Shown here: one piece after another, positions 50,921-60,252 of the stretch
Numbering within the stretch: position 1 is the stretch's first letter
Layout of the letters: each line of letters starts with the position of its first letter
NCBI RefSeq assembly: GCF_028751195.1
Contig: NZ_CP066784.1
Coordinates: 496,001-560,000 of the forward strand
DNA: 64,000 bases
Origin: Alicyclobacillus sp. ALC3
GTDB taxonomy: Bacteria; Bacillota; Bacilli; Alicyclobacillales; Alicyclobacillaceae
Reading direction: 5' to 3'
The notes under the pieces: generated by a model
What the model saw: only the letters and a program-made list of their open reading frames with translations
What the model was told of the DNA's origin: nothing
The model's database searches: none
Made by a program: the position numbers and the translations under genes

Positions 50921-52276
50921 TTAGGACGCCGATACAGTTGAAGCTGCCGACGTCACTTCCTCGTAGTCCTTGGTCTTCAAAGGAATCATAGCGAAAGCTG
51001 CAACGACAGAAGGAATCGCCGCAATCATAAACATTTGCGTCGGGCTTCCAAGCGCCGGCAGGATGAGACCGCCAAGCGTCGGACCGATGATCGACCCAAT
51101 GCGTCCGACGCCAAGCGCCCAGCTGACACCAGAAGACCGAACACTGGTCGGGTACACCGAAGCAGCAAGGCCGTTGATTCCGAACTGCGCCCCAACAAAC
51201 AGCAGACCCGCGATGAAGATAAGCGTCAACAGCACAGCAGCATTCGACACTAGGCTAATGAGAACTAGGGCCACAGCGTTGAGTAGGAAGGCCCAGATGA
51301 GGATGCCCTTCATACTCCGCTTATCGCCGTAAATCCCAATAATGATGCCGCCGACGGCGCCGCCGCCTTCCAGCAGTGCAATGGCAATCAAGGTCTGAGA
51401 CAGCGGGAATCCCACTTTCGCCAAGACCGTCGTCAGCCACTGGGTGACGAAGTACGTAATGAACAGATTCATGAAGAACACAATCCAGAGCAAGATTGTG
51501 TTGCCCATAAAGCCCTTGCTCACCAAGTGCGCCACAGGGACGCCATCGAGTTTTTTCTCCGGCAGATAGAAATCGGATGATTCCGAAAATGATGAGCCAG
51601 GAACCACTCGATTAAGAACCTTCGCAATGCGCGGTGCGGGCCTGTTGCGGACAACAAGGAAGCGTACTGACTCTGGACAGGTGAAGGCGAACACCACGCC
51701 GAGAATGATGGGGATGATGCCTCCGATGTAAAACATCGACTGCCATCCGCCTGTGGGCATGACTGCAGTCGCAATCAAGCTCCCTACCACGGCTCCAACG
51801 GGAACACCGATGAACATAACCGATACCATCGTCTTATGCCAACGCTTAGGCGAATACTCAGACGTGATGGCGATGATGTTCGGCATCGAGCCACCTAAAC
51901 CGAGACCTGTCAAAATGCGAAAGACCAACATCGTATGAATGTCATGAGATGTGACGGTCAAGAGAGAGAACAGTCCAAATGCAAAACAGGAGTAGATGAC
52001 CACAATCTTGCGTCCAACTCGGTCAGCAATTGGGCCGGAGATGAGCGCCCCAATCATGAGCCCAAACAGACCTGCAGAAAAGGTCGGACCCAGTTCGGCA
52101 GGCTTTAAATGCCACAGTTTCGCGAGTACAGGCGCGACAAAAGACATTTGCTGAAGGTCGAAACCATCGAGCGTCGCTACGAGTCCACAGACGACTATGA
52201 TTAAGATTTGCATACTGCCCACACGATTATTGTTGATTAATTCTGACACATCAACTCGCTTAGTTGCCGTCGACAT
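50921..52276 (-). CDS. Aromatic acid:H+ symporter-type MFS transporter
   Basis: A 451-residue MFS protein with 12 hydrophobic helices. Helix 1 contains LVATLDGFDLQQMSFVAPVL, the acidic DGFD motif typical of the aromatic acid:H+ symporter (AAHS) family such as PcaK and BenK; the loop motif GPIADRVGRKIVVI follows helix 2. It probably imports an aromatic acid for the neighbouring gentisate or hydroxycinnamate pathways. The minus strand orientation is divergent from the intact iclR gene at 52936. Confidence 0.9.
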   Translation of the reverse strand: MSTATKRVDVSELINNNRVGSMQILIIVVCGLVATLDGFDLQQMSFVAPVLAKLWHLKPAELGPTFSAGLFGLMIGALISGPIADRVGRKIVVIYSCFAFGLFSLLTVTSHDIHTMLVFRILTGLGLGGSMPNIIAITSEYSPKRWHKTMVSVMFIGVPVGAVVGSLIATAVMPTGGWQSMFYIGGIIPIILGVVFAFTCPESVRFLVVRNRPAPRIAKVLNRVVPGSSFSESSDFYLPEKKLDGVPVAHLVSKGFMGNTILLWIVFFMNLFITYFVTQWLTTVLAKVGFPLSQTLIAIALLEGGGAVGGIIIGIYGDKRSMKGILIWAFLLNAVALVLISLVSNAAVLLTLIFIAGLLFVGAQFGINGLAASVYPTSVRSSGVSWALGVGRIGSIIGPTLGGLILPALGSPTQMFMIAAIPSVVAAFAMIPLKTKDYEEVTSAASTVSAS

Positions 52277-52935
52277 ACTTCCCTCTCCCCCACTTCATGA
52301 CTGAAATCACGTCATGCAACCACCAGTAATCTCGTACAAAATTTTTTAACCTCACCCCCGTTCACGATACGTTGCCGCAATTCACAATTATCAAAGTTTG
52401 TAGTGCGAGTATATAAAGGCATGAAAGCCCTGTCAAGACCGCGCACAGTCAATCTCCAACACAAATCAGGCACAATTTGGTCAACTGAATGTAATGTCGT
52501 CTTTACTGTGCAGCCTATCCACCGTCGATGCCAGGCGACATGTTCATTGAGCAGATTCGAGGTTGCAAAGGACGTGCTGCCAACTTTGCAAGCACACACA
52601 GTCAGTGCAGTTCCCGCGGCCAAAGAGTTTGTCTAGGAGCACGGTTTCATCATCAAACCTCATTCCAAATGGCGTTTTGATCCCGTTTCACGCGCTGGCG
52701 GCAGCTTATAGTAGAGATGACACTGCCCCTAGACACCCTTTTTTCTCCACTCCTTGCACTTTGCTCCCTCTCGTCGACTGCAAGCCCCGATGGGGCACAA
52801 AACCAGCCCTAGATAAAATTTCTGAAACCTTGACGCGATTCTGTGTATAGTGTTAGGATTCAATAAATTGCAACCATACGTGCTGTTTGTTCACGTACCG
52901 TTATCACCGTGTGAGTTTGAGGGGGACAGGGCGTT
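52277..52935. other. Long intergenic region between MFS importer and iclR
   Basis: About 660 bases without a convincing gene. Noted: a TTCACGATA half-site at 52361-52369 near the MFS start, which recurs inverted at 53732-53740; the inverted repeat TACGTG-N9-CACGTA (52877-52882 and 52892-52897) just before iclR; and an open frame ending near 52636 whose last 25 residues (RFEVAKDVLPTLQAH...) look protein-like, perhaps a decayed remnant. Both divergent promoters must lie here. Confidence 0.5.
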
Positions 52936-53709
52936 TTGCGAACAGAAGACGATGCTGACATGAACCGCAGAATCCAATCCGTCGAAGTCGGATTTTCCAT
53001 CCTTCGCGCCGTGGCTGATCATAAGCGGTCCATGACGCTCAGTGAGCTGTACACGACCACGGGCCTGCACAAAAGCCAACTGTACCGCTATCTGAATTCA
53101 TTCGTGCGACTCGGCGTACTCATTCGCTACGACGATGAAATTCCAAAGTGGTTATTGGGGCCGGAGTTAATCGCACTCGGAGGCGCTGCGTTCGACGAAA
53201 TTGACATCGCTAAGCAAGCCGGCGCCAAGATGATTGATCTGCGCAATCGAATTAACGAAACCGTCGCCTTGAGCATTTGGCGCGAGCGTGGCCCGTTCTT
53301 CCTGAGGTGGGAAAAGAGCAACAAGACCGTCAATGTCGGCGTGGACACAGGGTCCTACGTCCCCCTCTACACTGCCACTGGTAAGGTCTTTCGGGCCTTT
53401 CTACCGGAAGAAGTGACGGACCCATTCTACCTAGATCTCGTCGACAAAGGCACGATTTCACCGGAGGCGTACAACTTAGAAGTGGACTCGGTGCGTAAAA
53501 CCGGTCTATCAATGACAGAGAGCAGCATCAATTCTGCGACAACCGCCTTAAGCACCCCCATTTTTAATGCACTGGGACAACTGGCTGGAGCCCTCAGCAT
53601 TATCGGCCTGCGCGGCGTACTCAACACAGCGCCCGATGGTCAAGCAGTCGCCGCTTTGAAAGAAACAGCAGAGGAAATTTCCTACCGCATGGGATATCGG
53701 CTGCGGTAG
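52936..53709 (+). CDS. IclR-family transcriptional regulator
   Basis: A 257-residue intact IclR protein: HTH MTLSELYTTTGLHKSQLYRYLNSFVRLGVLIR, then the effector domain ETVALSIWRERGPFFLRWEKSNKTVNVGVDTGSYVPLYTATGKVF and TTALSTPIFNALGQLAGALSIIG. TTG start at 52936 with AGGGGG upstream. It is similar along its length to the IclR protein at 39578. It precedes the gentisate-type operon in the same direction and faces away from the aromatic-acid importer, so it is the likely regulator of both. Confidence 0.92.
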   Translation: MRTEDDADMNRRIQSVEVGFSILRAVADHKRSMTLSELYTTTGLHKSQLYRYLNSFVRLGVLIRYDDEIPKWLLGPELIALGGAAFDEIDIAKQAGAKMIDLRNRINETVALSIWRERGPFFLRWEKSNKTVNVGVDTGSYVPLYTATGKVFRAFLPEEVTDPFYLDLVDKGTISPEAYNLEVDSVRKTGLSMTESSINSATTALSTPIFNALGQLAGALSIIGLRGVLNTAPDGQAVAALKETAEEISYRMGYRLR

Positions 53710-53711
53710 CC

Positions 53712-53740
53712 GAACCGTACGGTTCAACTGTTATCGTGAA
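53712..53740 (+). promoter_or_regulatory. Operator candidates upstream of the gentisate-type operon
   Basis: A perfect 14-base palindrome GAACCGTACGGTTC (53712-53725) is followed by TATCGTGAA (53732-53740), the inverse of the TTCACGATA found before the MFS gene. A TATAAA-like -10 lies at about 53755. These are plausible IclR binding sites controlling the operon from 53807. Confidence 0.55.
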
Positions 53741-53806
53741 ATCTCGCAACCCTGCTATAAATTTTCGCGGGGCAAAACCCCACAACGACGAGGAGTGGCA
53801 AACTAC

Positions 53807-55024
53807 ATGTTGAAAGAACCAGTCATCATTGCGGGAGCCGGTCCTGTTGGGCTCACCATCGCCGAAGCACTGTCGCAAAAGGGAATAGACGTCATTGTAC
53901 TGGAAAAGGACGATTTGCCGGGGAAAGAGTGGCGCGCATCGACCTTCCATGCAGCGACCATGGAACTGCTCGAACCATTTGGAATCGCTGATGAGCTGTT
54001 AAAGGTCGGGCTGAAGGCCGACCATATTCACTACCGTGACCGCAAGACCGGTTTGTACGCGGATTTTGACTGCAACTTGCTGAAGAACGACACCAAGTAC
54101 CCGTTCCGCTTGCAGTGTCCGCAATCGACCTACGTCCAGATTGTCTACGCGAAGATAACAGAACGCGACAACATTGAGGTGCGGTTGAACTCGAAGCTGG
54201 TGGACATCGAGCAGGACGATGTCGGCGTTACCGCCACTGTCGAAGGTCCAGACGGGACTTACAAACTTCGCGGTTCCTTCCTCCTCGGAGCCGACGGCGG
54301 TCGGAGTACCGTTCGCCACCTGCTCAACTTCAAGTTTGAAGGCTATACCCTCGAAGAGAGGTTTCTGCTCGTAGGGACAACGCGCCCATTTGACCAGTAC
54401 CTACCCGACCTCGCCTATGTGAACTACGTGTCGGACCCAGAAGAATTTTTGTTCATCCTCCGAGTTCCTGGCGCGTGGAGACTGCTGTGGCCCGTCCCCC
54501 CTCACATCTCTGACGAAGAAGCATTATCGGAAGCCAATGTACAAAAGACGTTCCAGGCAGCGCTCAACACCACTGACACGTTCCCTGTTGTGGAGCACAT
54601 GATTTATCACGTTCACCAGCGTGTGGCAGAAAAGTTCTATAAAGGGCGTGTCGTACTGTTGGGCGACGCCGCACACGTCAACAGCCCACTCGGAGGCCTT
54701 GGGTTAAACAGCGGAATTCACGACGCCATTGACTTGAGCCACCGCATGCTGCGCATCTTCGGAGAAAACGGTCAAAACGTGGACGCCGAGTTTGAAACGT
54801 ACGCGCAAGCCCGACGCGCTGTTGCACTGAAGTACGTCCGGAGCATCAGTGAAAAGAACACCAAAGTTATGACCGAAAAAAAAGAAGAGGAGCGCCTACA
54901 ACTGCAGCGGGAAATGGCCGAGACAGCTGCCGATCCACAAAAAGCTCACCAGTGGCTGTTAAACTCGTCCCTCCTGTTGAGCGTTCGGGATCAGGGAATT
55001 GGCAAAGCACCACAGGTGTCCTAA
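53807..55024 (+). CDS. FAD-dependent aromatic hydroxylase (class A flavoprotein monooxygenase)
   Basis: A 405-residue PHBH-fold enzyme: the dinucleotide motif GAGPVGLTIAEAL at the N-terminus, the DG motif LLGADGGRSTVR in the middle, and the GD motif RVVLLGDAAHVNSPLGGLGLNSG. Such enzymes use NAD(P)H to hydroxylate phenolic acids; with a gentisate dioxygenase in the operon, 3-hydroxybenzoate 6-hydroxylase or salicylate 5-hydroxylase activity is the likely role. I start at ATG 53807, 11 bases after AGGAG; GTG 53795 lies within that ribosome site. Confidence 0.9.
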   Translation: MLKEPVIIAGAGPVGLTIAEALSQKGIDVIVLEKDDLPGKEWRASTFHAATMELLEPFGIADELLKVGLKADHIHYRDRKTGLYADFDCNLLKNDTKYPFRLQCPQSTYVQIVYAKITERDNIEVRLNSKLVDIEQDDVGVTATVEGPDGTYKLRGSFLLGADGGRSTVRHLLNFKFEGYTLEERFLLVGTTRPFDQYLPDLAYVNYVSDPEEFLFILRVPGAWRLLWPVPPHISDEEALSEANVQKTFQAALNTTDTFPVVEHMIYHVHQRVAEKFYKGRVVLLGDAAHVNSPLGGLGLNSGIHDAIDLSHRMLRIFGENGQNVDAEFETYAQARRAVALKYVRSISEKNTKVMTEKKEEERLQLQREMAETAADPQKAHQWLLNSSLLLSVRDQGIGKAPQVS

Positions 55025-55060
55025 CCCACAGACTCGATCAAATCTCAAGGAGGACGAACT

Positions 55061-55903
55061 GTGAAGCTAGCACTGTTCAATGACAATCGCCTCGGAGTCG
55101 TGGATGAAGACAATGTCTACGATATCTCTTCCTTGGTCGGGTGGGATTTTGAGCGCCCGCAAGAGTCACTCGTCACCTTTATGCGCACCTATGCAGAACA
55201 GGACGCGCGCATTCGAGACGCGCTGCGTCAATGCCCGGTTCTCGCACTTGCAGACGTTCGACTGAGACCGCCTGTGCCAGCGCCGAGCAAAATCGTGGCG
55301 GCACCAGTCAACTACCGGCTTCATCAAGACGAAATGAACCAGCAGTTTAACAACGCTGAGTACACCATCGAAAAGCTCGGATTCTTCTTGAAAGCCCCGT
55401 CTTCCATCATCGGCCCTGGTGACACAATTCTGCTGCCCTTTCGAGACCGGCGGACCGACCACGAAGCGGAAATCGCATTCGTGATTGGACGTGACGCCAA
55501 AGACATTTCCGAAGCTGAGGCTGCCGACTACATTTTCGGGTACTTCGCACTGATGGACATCACCGTCCGCGGCAAGGAAGACCGTCCATGGCGAAAATCG
55601 TTTGACACATTTACCCCCATCGGTCCGTGGATTGTGACTGCCGACGAGATGATGAATCCGAACAACGTCGACCTGCGCTTGTGGGTGAACGATGAAGTTC
55701 GGCAGGAGACCAACACAAACACAATGATCTACGGCTGTTACAAGTTTCTATCAGAAGCATCGAAGGTCTTGACGCTCAAGGCTGGTGACATCGTGACCAC
55801 CGGTACGCCTGAAGGCGTCGGCCCCATCCAAGCGGGAGACACAGTTCGCATTCAGATTGAACGGATCGGAGAGTTTTCGGTACAGGTCGAGTATCGGGCA
55901 TAG
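55061..55903 (+). CDS. Fumarylacetoacetate hydrolase-family acylpyruvate hydrolase
   Basis: A 280-residue FAH-fold hydrolase with the metal site in DHEAEIAFVIGRD, the FGYFALMDITVRG segment, and the C-terminal GDIVTTGTPEGVGPI. In gentisate degradation a FAH member hydrolyses fumarylpyruvate, or maleylpyruvate directly, to fumarate or malate and pyruvate. GTG start at 55061 with AGGAGG. It lies between the hydroxylase and the dioxygenase genes in one operon. Confidence 0.93.
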   Translation: MKLALFNDNRLGVVDEDNVYDISSLVGWDFERPQESLVTFMRTYAEQDARIRDALRQCPVLALADVRLRPPVPAPSKIVAAPVNYRLHQDEMNQQFNNAEYTIEKLGFFLKAPSSIIGPGDTILLPFRDRRTDHEAEIAFVIGRDAKDISEAEAADYIFGYFALMDITVRGKEDRPWRKSFDTFTPIGPWIVTADEMMNPNNVDLRLWVNDEVRQETNTNTMIYGCYKFLSEASKVLTLKAGDIVTTGTPEGVGPIQAGDTVRIQIERIGEFSVQVEYRA

Positions 55904-55952
55904 AAGCGGGTGACCTAGCTTACGGTACGTTGCCGAACGGGAGGGGTAAGGT

Positions 55953-57068
55953 TTGAACGAGCAGAATTGGCCAAAGGAACTGCGTGAATTTCACGATGAG
56001 TTGGAGTCTGTCCACTTAGGCCCCCTGTGGGCGTCTATTTCGTCCTTCAATTCTGTAGAGCCGACACCACGGGCCGTCCCCTATCTATGGAAGAGGGACC
56101 TCATCCAACACAACCTCGACAAAGCAAAGACGTTGCTAGAGGTTGGGCTCGGCTCTGCAGAGCGGAGAGCGCTGTTTCTCATCAACCCCGGTATGCAGCA
56201 CCTCCAACCCTACGGCTGGGGAGGCACGACGCAGACGCTCTACGCCGCCATTCAAGTCGTAAATCCCGGCGAAGTCGCGCCGCCGCACCGCCATACATCT
56301 ACGGCGCTTCGATTTGTCATGCAGGGTGAAGGAGGGTACGGTACGGTAGACGGCGAACGCATCCCATTCGAACCCGGTGACTACCTCATCACGCCCGATT
56401 ACTGTTGGCACGAGCACGCCAACGAAGGGACAGAGCCTGTCGTTTGGATGGACTGTTTGGATACGCCGTTTATTATGGCGTTGAACGTTTCGTTTACTGA
56501 GTTTTACCCAAAGCGCCGACAGCCGTTAACGGTTCCAAACGACTTCGGTGCCAGGCGCTATCAAGGCGGCATGGTGAGACCAATTTCCGACCGCGGTTCC
56601 AAACCAGTCGCGCTAGGGCGGTATCGGTGGGGATTGACAAAGCAGGCGCTTGACGGGCTGTCCGAACTTGACGTTGACCCGTTCGATGGGTACGCCGTAG
56701 AGTACATCAATCCGACCAACGGCAAGGACGCGGACGGCCGAATTGGGGCTTGGATGCAGAAACTGCCTCCCGGGTTTCAGGGACGCGCCCACCGCCACGT
56801 TCACTCACAGATATTTTACGTACATCAAGGGCAAGGCTACACCGTGATGAACGGGGTTCGATTCGACTGGTCAGAAGGCGATTTCTTTGCCCTACCCGCT
56901 TGGACGTGGCACGAACACGTCAACACTTCGTCCACGGAAGACGCGTACCTATTTTCGACGAACGACCTACCCATGCTGGAACCGTTCCAGTTTGAGCGCC
57001 AAGTCGACTACGATGAGAACGAAGGACATCAGACGATTGAGCACATCTTTCAACCGACTGTCCCATAA
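55953..57068 (+). CDS. Gentisate 1,2-dioxygenase-like bicupin
   Basis: A 371-residue double cupin, the usual length for gentisate dioxygenases. The iron ligands are in the first cupin: H112 and H114 (PPHRH) and H153 (CWHEH). The second cupin keeps AHRHVHSQIFYVHQG and WTWHEHVN, as in the family. It opens gentisate to maleylpyruvate with O2. TTG start at 55953 behind GGGAGGGG. Together with the FAD hydroxylase and FAH hydrolase it makes a nearly complete gentisate route; no maleylpyruvate isomerase is visible nearby. 1-hydroxy-2-naphthoate dioxygenase is an alternative assignment. Confidence 0.88.
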   Translation: MNEQNWPKELREFHDELESVHLGPLWASISSFNSVEPTPRAVPYLWKRDLIQHNLDKAKTLLEVGLGSAERRALFLINPGMQHLQPYGWGGTTQTLYAAIQVVNPGEVAPPHRHTSTALRFVMQGEGGYGTVDGERIPFEPGDYLITPDYCWHEHANEGTEPVVWMDCLDTPFIMALNVSFTEFYPKRRQPLTVPNDFGARRYQGGMVRPISDRGSKPVALGRYRWGLTKQALDGLSELDVDPFDGYAVEYINPTNGKDADGRIGAWMQKLPPGFQGRAHRHVHSQIFYVHQGQGYTVMNGVRFDWSEGDFFALPAWTWHEHVNTSSTEDAYLFSTNDLPMLEPFQFERQVDYDENEGHQTIEHIFQPTVP

Positions 57069-57262
57069 AGTTTCCGCATCCCTCTGAAGGCTACCGAAAA
57101 GTACGGCGACCGCCCTAACTGCTGTGTGTTGGGGCGGCCAGTGTTAATGACGCCAATAGTACAGTTTTGCCAATGACAACCGTTGAATCATCTCCTAGTG
57201 GCAAGTACAACATCTTCGTCGACCCTACAACTCCGCACGACAATGTCCCCCATATCTATCAC

Positions 57263-58687
57263 TCACCCTCCCCGCGAGCTGCTCGTCACTGAAGCTGCGT
57301 CCTTTCGCTCTGATCGCGTACCATACGCGATCACGGTACCGATCGCCATGATGCCTGCCGCCGTCCACATCACGCCGCGGAAAGCGTCGTCGTATCCACT
57401 TGCGGTACTGCCGGGAAGCGAGTGGATGATGGCGTTGAATAGTGTTGAGCCGAGCGCAATGCCGCACATCATGCCAAAGTAGCGTGAAGTCGTGAGCACT
57501 CCTGATGCCATCCCCTGCTGCTTGGAAGGGGCAGACATCAACACCGAGGTATTGTTCGGCGGCGCGAAGACGGCGGTGCCAAACCCGTTGAGAAGGAGTG
57601 CAACGGCGAGCCACAAGAACTCCCCGTTCCCCTGCCGGGCGACCAGTGTGAAGACTGCGAGCGACACGGCCCCGCAGGCCATGCCAACTGTGGATAACGC
57701 CCGTGATCCGATGCGGTCATACATGGCGCCGGCTGCGGGTGCGACGACCGCCATCACCACTGACATTCCACTCATCCAAAGGCCGACCACCGCCGGCGAG
57801 AACCGAAATTGGTGCGAGAGGTAAACCGGGACAAGAAATGTCACGATGAAGAAGGTGGAGTAGTTGAGAACGGTTGCGATGATACCGAATGAAAAGGTGC
57901 GGATTGTGAACAGGTTCAGGCACATCAGTGGTTTAGCCTGACGTCGCTCAATGAGGATGAACCCAACGATGGACGCTACCGTGACGGCGACCAACACAGC
58001 GATCGCGACAGTTTTGTCCCGACCGAGCACACTCGGATTCATCGCCAGCGTGAAGGCGACCGCAGCAACTGCGTAGACCAGAGTGCCCCTGGTGTCGAGC
58101 GGCACGCGACCGCTAGCTTTGGGTGACTTCGGGATCACGATAATTCCAAGCAGCACGCCGACCAATCCTGTCGGCACTGCAAACAGAAACACGGCGGGCC
58201 AGCCCCACAGTTGCGTCAGCGTACCGCCGAGGACTGGCCCAACCGCCATTCCGAGATATGTGAGCAGACCGAGAAAACCCATGGCTCGTCCGCGCTCACG
58301 TGCGGGCATGACGGTAGTGACGACCGCAGGCGCTACTGAGATGAGCATGGCACCGCCGACACCCATGATGCCGCGGCCAACCACAACCCAGACGAGATCG
58401 CGTGACACCGCGCAAAACACAGCTGCACCTGCGAACAAAAGGAATCCCGCAACTAGCAGATTGCGGCGTCCAATCAGGTCAGATACGCGCCCCACTGGCA
58501 GCAGAAGCACCGTTAGAACCAGCAGGTACATCAGCATGATCCAAGCGGAAGCCGCCAATGACGAGTGCAGCCCGTGCTGAATTTCTGGCAAAATCGTGTT
58601 CAGAATGCTGTTGTATGTACTTGGCAGGAATGTGGCGAGTCCCGCGGTGATGAGAACCCACCACTTCTGCCGCGCTGTCAGTTCCAC
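57263..58687 (-). CDS. DHA2-type MFS drug/solute exporter
   Basis: A 474-residue protein with about 14 hydrophobic helices. VLTVLLLPVGRVSDLIGRRNLLVAG (motif A), GRGIMGVGGAMLISVAPAVV (motif B region) and GFLGLLTYLGMAVGPVLGGTLTQLWGWPAVFLFAVP (motif C) place it in the EmrB/QacA DHA2 family. It could export toxic aromatics, or be a general drug pump. GTG start at 58687. It is convergent with the gentisate operon. Confidence 0.92.
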   Translation of the reverse strand: MELTARQKWWVLITAGLATFLPSTYNSILNTILPEIQHGLHSSLAASAWIMLMYLLVLTVLLLPVGRVSDLIGRRNLLVAGFLLFAGAAVFCAVSRDLVWVVVGRGIMGVGGAMLISVAPAVVTTVMPARERGRAMGFLGLLTYLGMAVGPVLGGTLTQLWGWPAVFLFAVPTGLVGVLLGIIVIPKSPKASGRVPLDTRGTLVYAVAAVAFTLAMNPSVLGRDKTVAIAVLVAVTVASIVGFILIERRQAKPLMCLNLFTIRTFSFGIIATVLNYSTFFIVTFLVPVYLSHQFRFSPAVVGLWMSGMSVVMAVVAPAAGAMYDRIGSRALSTVGMACGAVSLAVFTLVARQGNGEFLWLAVALLLNGFGTAVFAPPNNTSVLMSAPSKQQGMASGVLTTSRYFGMMCGIALGSTLFNAIIHSLPGSTASGYDDAFRGVMWTAAGIMAIGTVIAYGTRSERKDAASVTSSSRGG

Positions 58688-58764
58688 GATGCCACACCTC
58701 TTGTTCGATGCCCCTGTTGAAGTCTCTAGGTACCACCTATATCGTACAACAAAGGCCCTTCAGA

Positions 58765-59745
58765 CTACAGAGCACCCACGACCGGATGTGGCACATACGG
58801 TTCTTCTAGATATCCCACTTCATCTGACGTTAATTGGAGCGACAGCGCACCGATTGCTTCTTCGATATGCGACGTTTTCGTCGCGCCGACGACTGGCGCG
58901 GTAACTGGGTGTTTCTGCAACAGCCAGGCAAGCGCGATGTGGGACCTTGGGACCAGCCGCTTAGCAGCGAGTTGTGCCACGCGGTCCACAATCAGTTCGT
59001 CAGCGTCTGCCATCGCTTCGTATTTTGTGTGCTGTTCATGATCGGTTTCGGAACGAAGCGTCTTCTCTGCCCGGTCGCGCGTCAATCGCCCGGAAGCCAG
59101 GGGACTATATGGAAGGATCCCGATTTTCTCTTCCCGGCAAAGCGGCAGCATCTCACGCTCTTCTTCCCTGTAGATGAGATTGAGGTGGTTCTGCATGCTG
59201 ACGAAGCGAATCCACCCGTTGTTCTCGGCGACGTGCAGCGCCTTAAGAAACTGCCAGGCGTACATGGCCGATGCGCCAATGTACCTCGCCTTTCCGGACT
59301 TCACAACGTCGTGCAATGCCTCCATGGTCTCTTCAATCGGTGTGTCGTAGTCCCAGCGGTGAATCTGATATAAATCCACGTAATCGGTACCGAGTCGCTT
59401 CAGACTCTTGTCGATCTCGGACATGATGGCCTTCCGCGACAGGCCGGCACCGTTTGGACCTTCGTGCATGCGGAAGTAGACCTTAGTAGCGATCACGACT
59501 TCGTCCCGGTTAGCATAGTCTCGGAGAGCCCGGCCGAGAAACTCTTCACTGGTTCCATCGGCGTACGCATTTGCCGTATCGAAGAAGTTGATCCCGAGTT
59601 CGAGCGCTCGTTTGACAATCTCGCGACTGGTCTGTTCGTCGCGAACCCAGGGGTGCAGAGACCGCTCCGCCACGCCAAACCCGAAACAGCCGAGGCAGAT
59701 TCGAGACACGTCGATGCCGGTATTCCCGAGTTTCACATACTCCAT
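58765..59745 (-). CDS. Aldo/keto reductase (YdbC/YajO-like)
   Basis: A 326-residue NADPH-dependent reductase with FFDTANAYADGTSEEFLGRAL (catalytic Asp and Tyr), the lysine in EVVIATKVYF and DLYQIHRWDYDTPIEETMEAL, typical of the YajO/Tas-like class. It is different from the aldo/keto reductase at 31617, with clearly distinct sequence. It is probably a single-gene unit between the MFS exporter and the aconitase X cluster. Confidence 0.92.
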   Translation of the reverse strand: MEYVKLGNTGIDVSRICLGCFGFGVAERSLHPWVRDEQTSREIVKRALELGINFFDTANAYADGTSEEFLGRALRDYANRDEVVIATKVYFRMHEGPNGAGLSRKAIMSEIDKSLKRLGTDYVDLYQIHRWDYDTPIEETMEALHDVVKSGKARYIGASAMYAWQFLKALHVAENNGWIRFVSMQNHLNLIYREEEREMLPLCREEKIGILPYSPLASGRLTRDRAEKTLRSETDHEQHTKYEAMADADELIVDRVAQLAAKRLVPRSHIALAWLLQKHPVTAPVVGATKTSHIEEAIGALSLQLTSDEVGYLEEPYVPHPVVGAL

Positions 59746-59776
59746 CTGGATCTACCCCTCCTAAAGCCAAGCCGTA

Positions 59777-59809
59777 CTAAAAGAGTCGTCCATGCTGTAG
59801 CTGGACGAC
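59777..59809 (-). terminator. Terminator of the aconitase X operon
   Basis: A perfect 8-base-pair stem (GTCGTCCA 59785-59792 with TGGACGAC 59802-59809) followed on the minus strand by TCTTTTAG. It lies just past the small-subunit stop. Confidence 0.75.
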
Positions 59810-59817
59810 CTCATCTG

Positions 59818-60252
59818 TCACGCTGTAGGGTCTTGCGTGTTCAAAACTTCCACCATCGTGCCATCCATCAAAACGTCTACGTGATTGACCTCTCTGAGCG
59901 AAGAAAACACACTCTCTGGCACGGACAGCATCACGACGGTGCGCTGGTAGAGTTTCTTGCCGATCACGGCGCCGAGCGTTAAGAGCGGGTCGAGTTGGCT
60001 CGTGACAATGGCTTTCGGTGCAGTGTTCGCCCGAATCATTTCGAGCAGGACCGCACTCGTTGTGCTCGACCCGCGGGTCCGTGGCATGACGAGAATTTTA
60101 TCCGTCAGCACGGTCCCCTCCAGTGGGTGGTGAATGTCCACCACCCTGCCGTCGACGGCATTCACGCCCCCCCAAAAGCTGAGCGGTGCGTCCGTAAAGA
60201 CGACGGCGCCCGAGCAACTTCCGGCAAGAATCGGGGTTCCTTCGATCACCAT
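59818..60252 (-). CDS. Aconitase X small (swivel, DUF126) subunit
   Basis: A 144-residue aconitase X swivel domain: GVNAVDGRVVDIHHPLEGTVLTDKILVMPRTRGSSTTSAVLLE is the hallmark, with the conserved PxxRGSS loop. It binds the large subunit to form the active dehydratase. The ATG at 60252 overlaps the large-subunit stop (TGATG), so they are translationally coupled, and GGAGGGG lies inside the end of that gene. Characterised bacterial AcnX proteins are cis-3-hydroxy-L-proline dehydratases; archaeal ones act on phosphomevalonate. Neighbouring racemases favour the former. Confidence 0.9.
   Translation of the reverse strand: MVIEGTPILAGSCSGAVVFTDAPLSFWGGVNAVDGRVVDIHHPLEGTVLTDKILVMPRTRGSSTTSAVLLEMIRANTAPKAIVTSQLDPLLTLGAVIGKKLYQRTVVMLSVPESVFSSLREVNHVDVLMDGTMVEVLNTQDPTA

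Noticed and set aside
52403-52636. 77-codon frame in the long intergenic region
   Set aside because: No ribosome site, no recognisable domain; only its tail looks protein-like. Not called as a gene.
57069-57262. Terminator after the gentisate dioxygenase gene
   Set aside because: A CCGCCC/GGGCGG pairing is visible but the loop is long and no T-run follows.
31617-59745. The two aldo/keto reductases as a recent duplication
   Set aside because: The sequences at 31617-32600 and 58765-59745 differ clearly outside the catalytic motifs, so they are separate family members.
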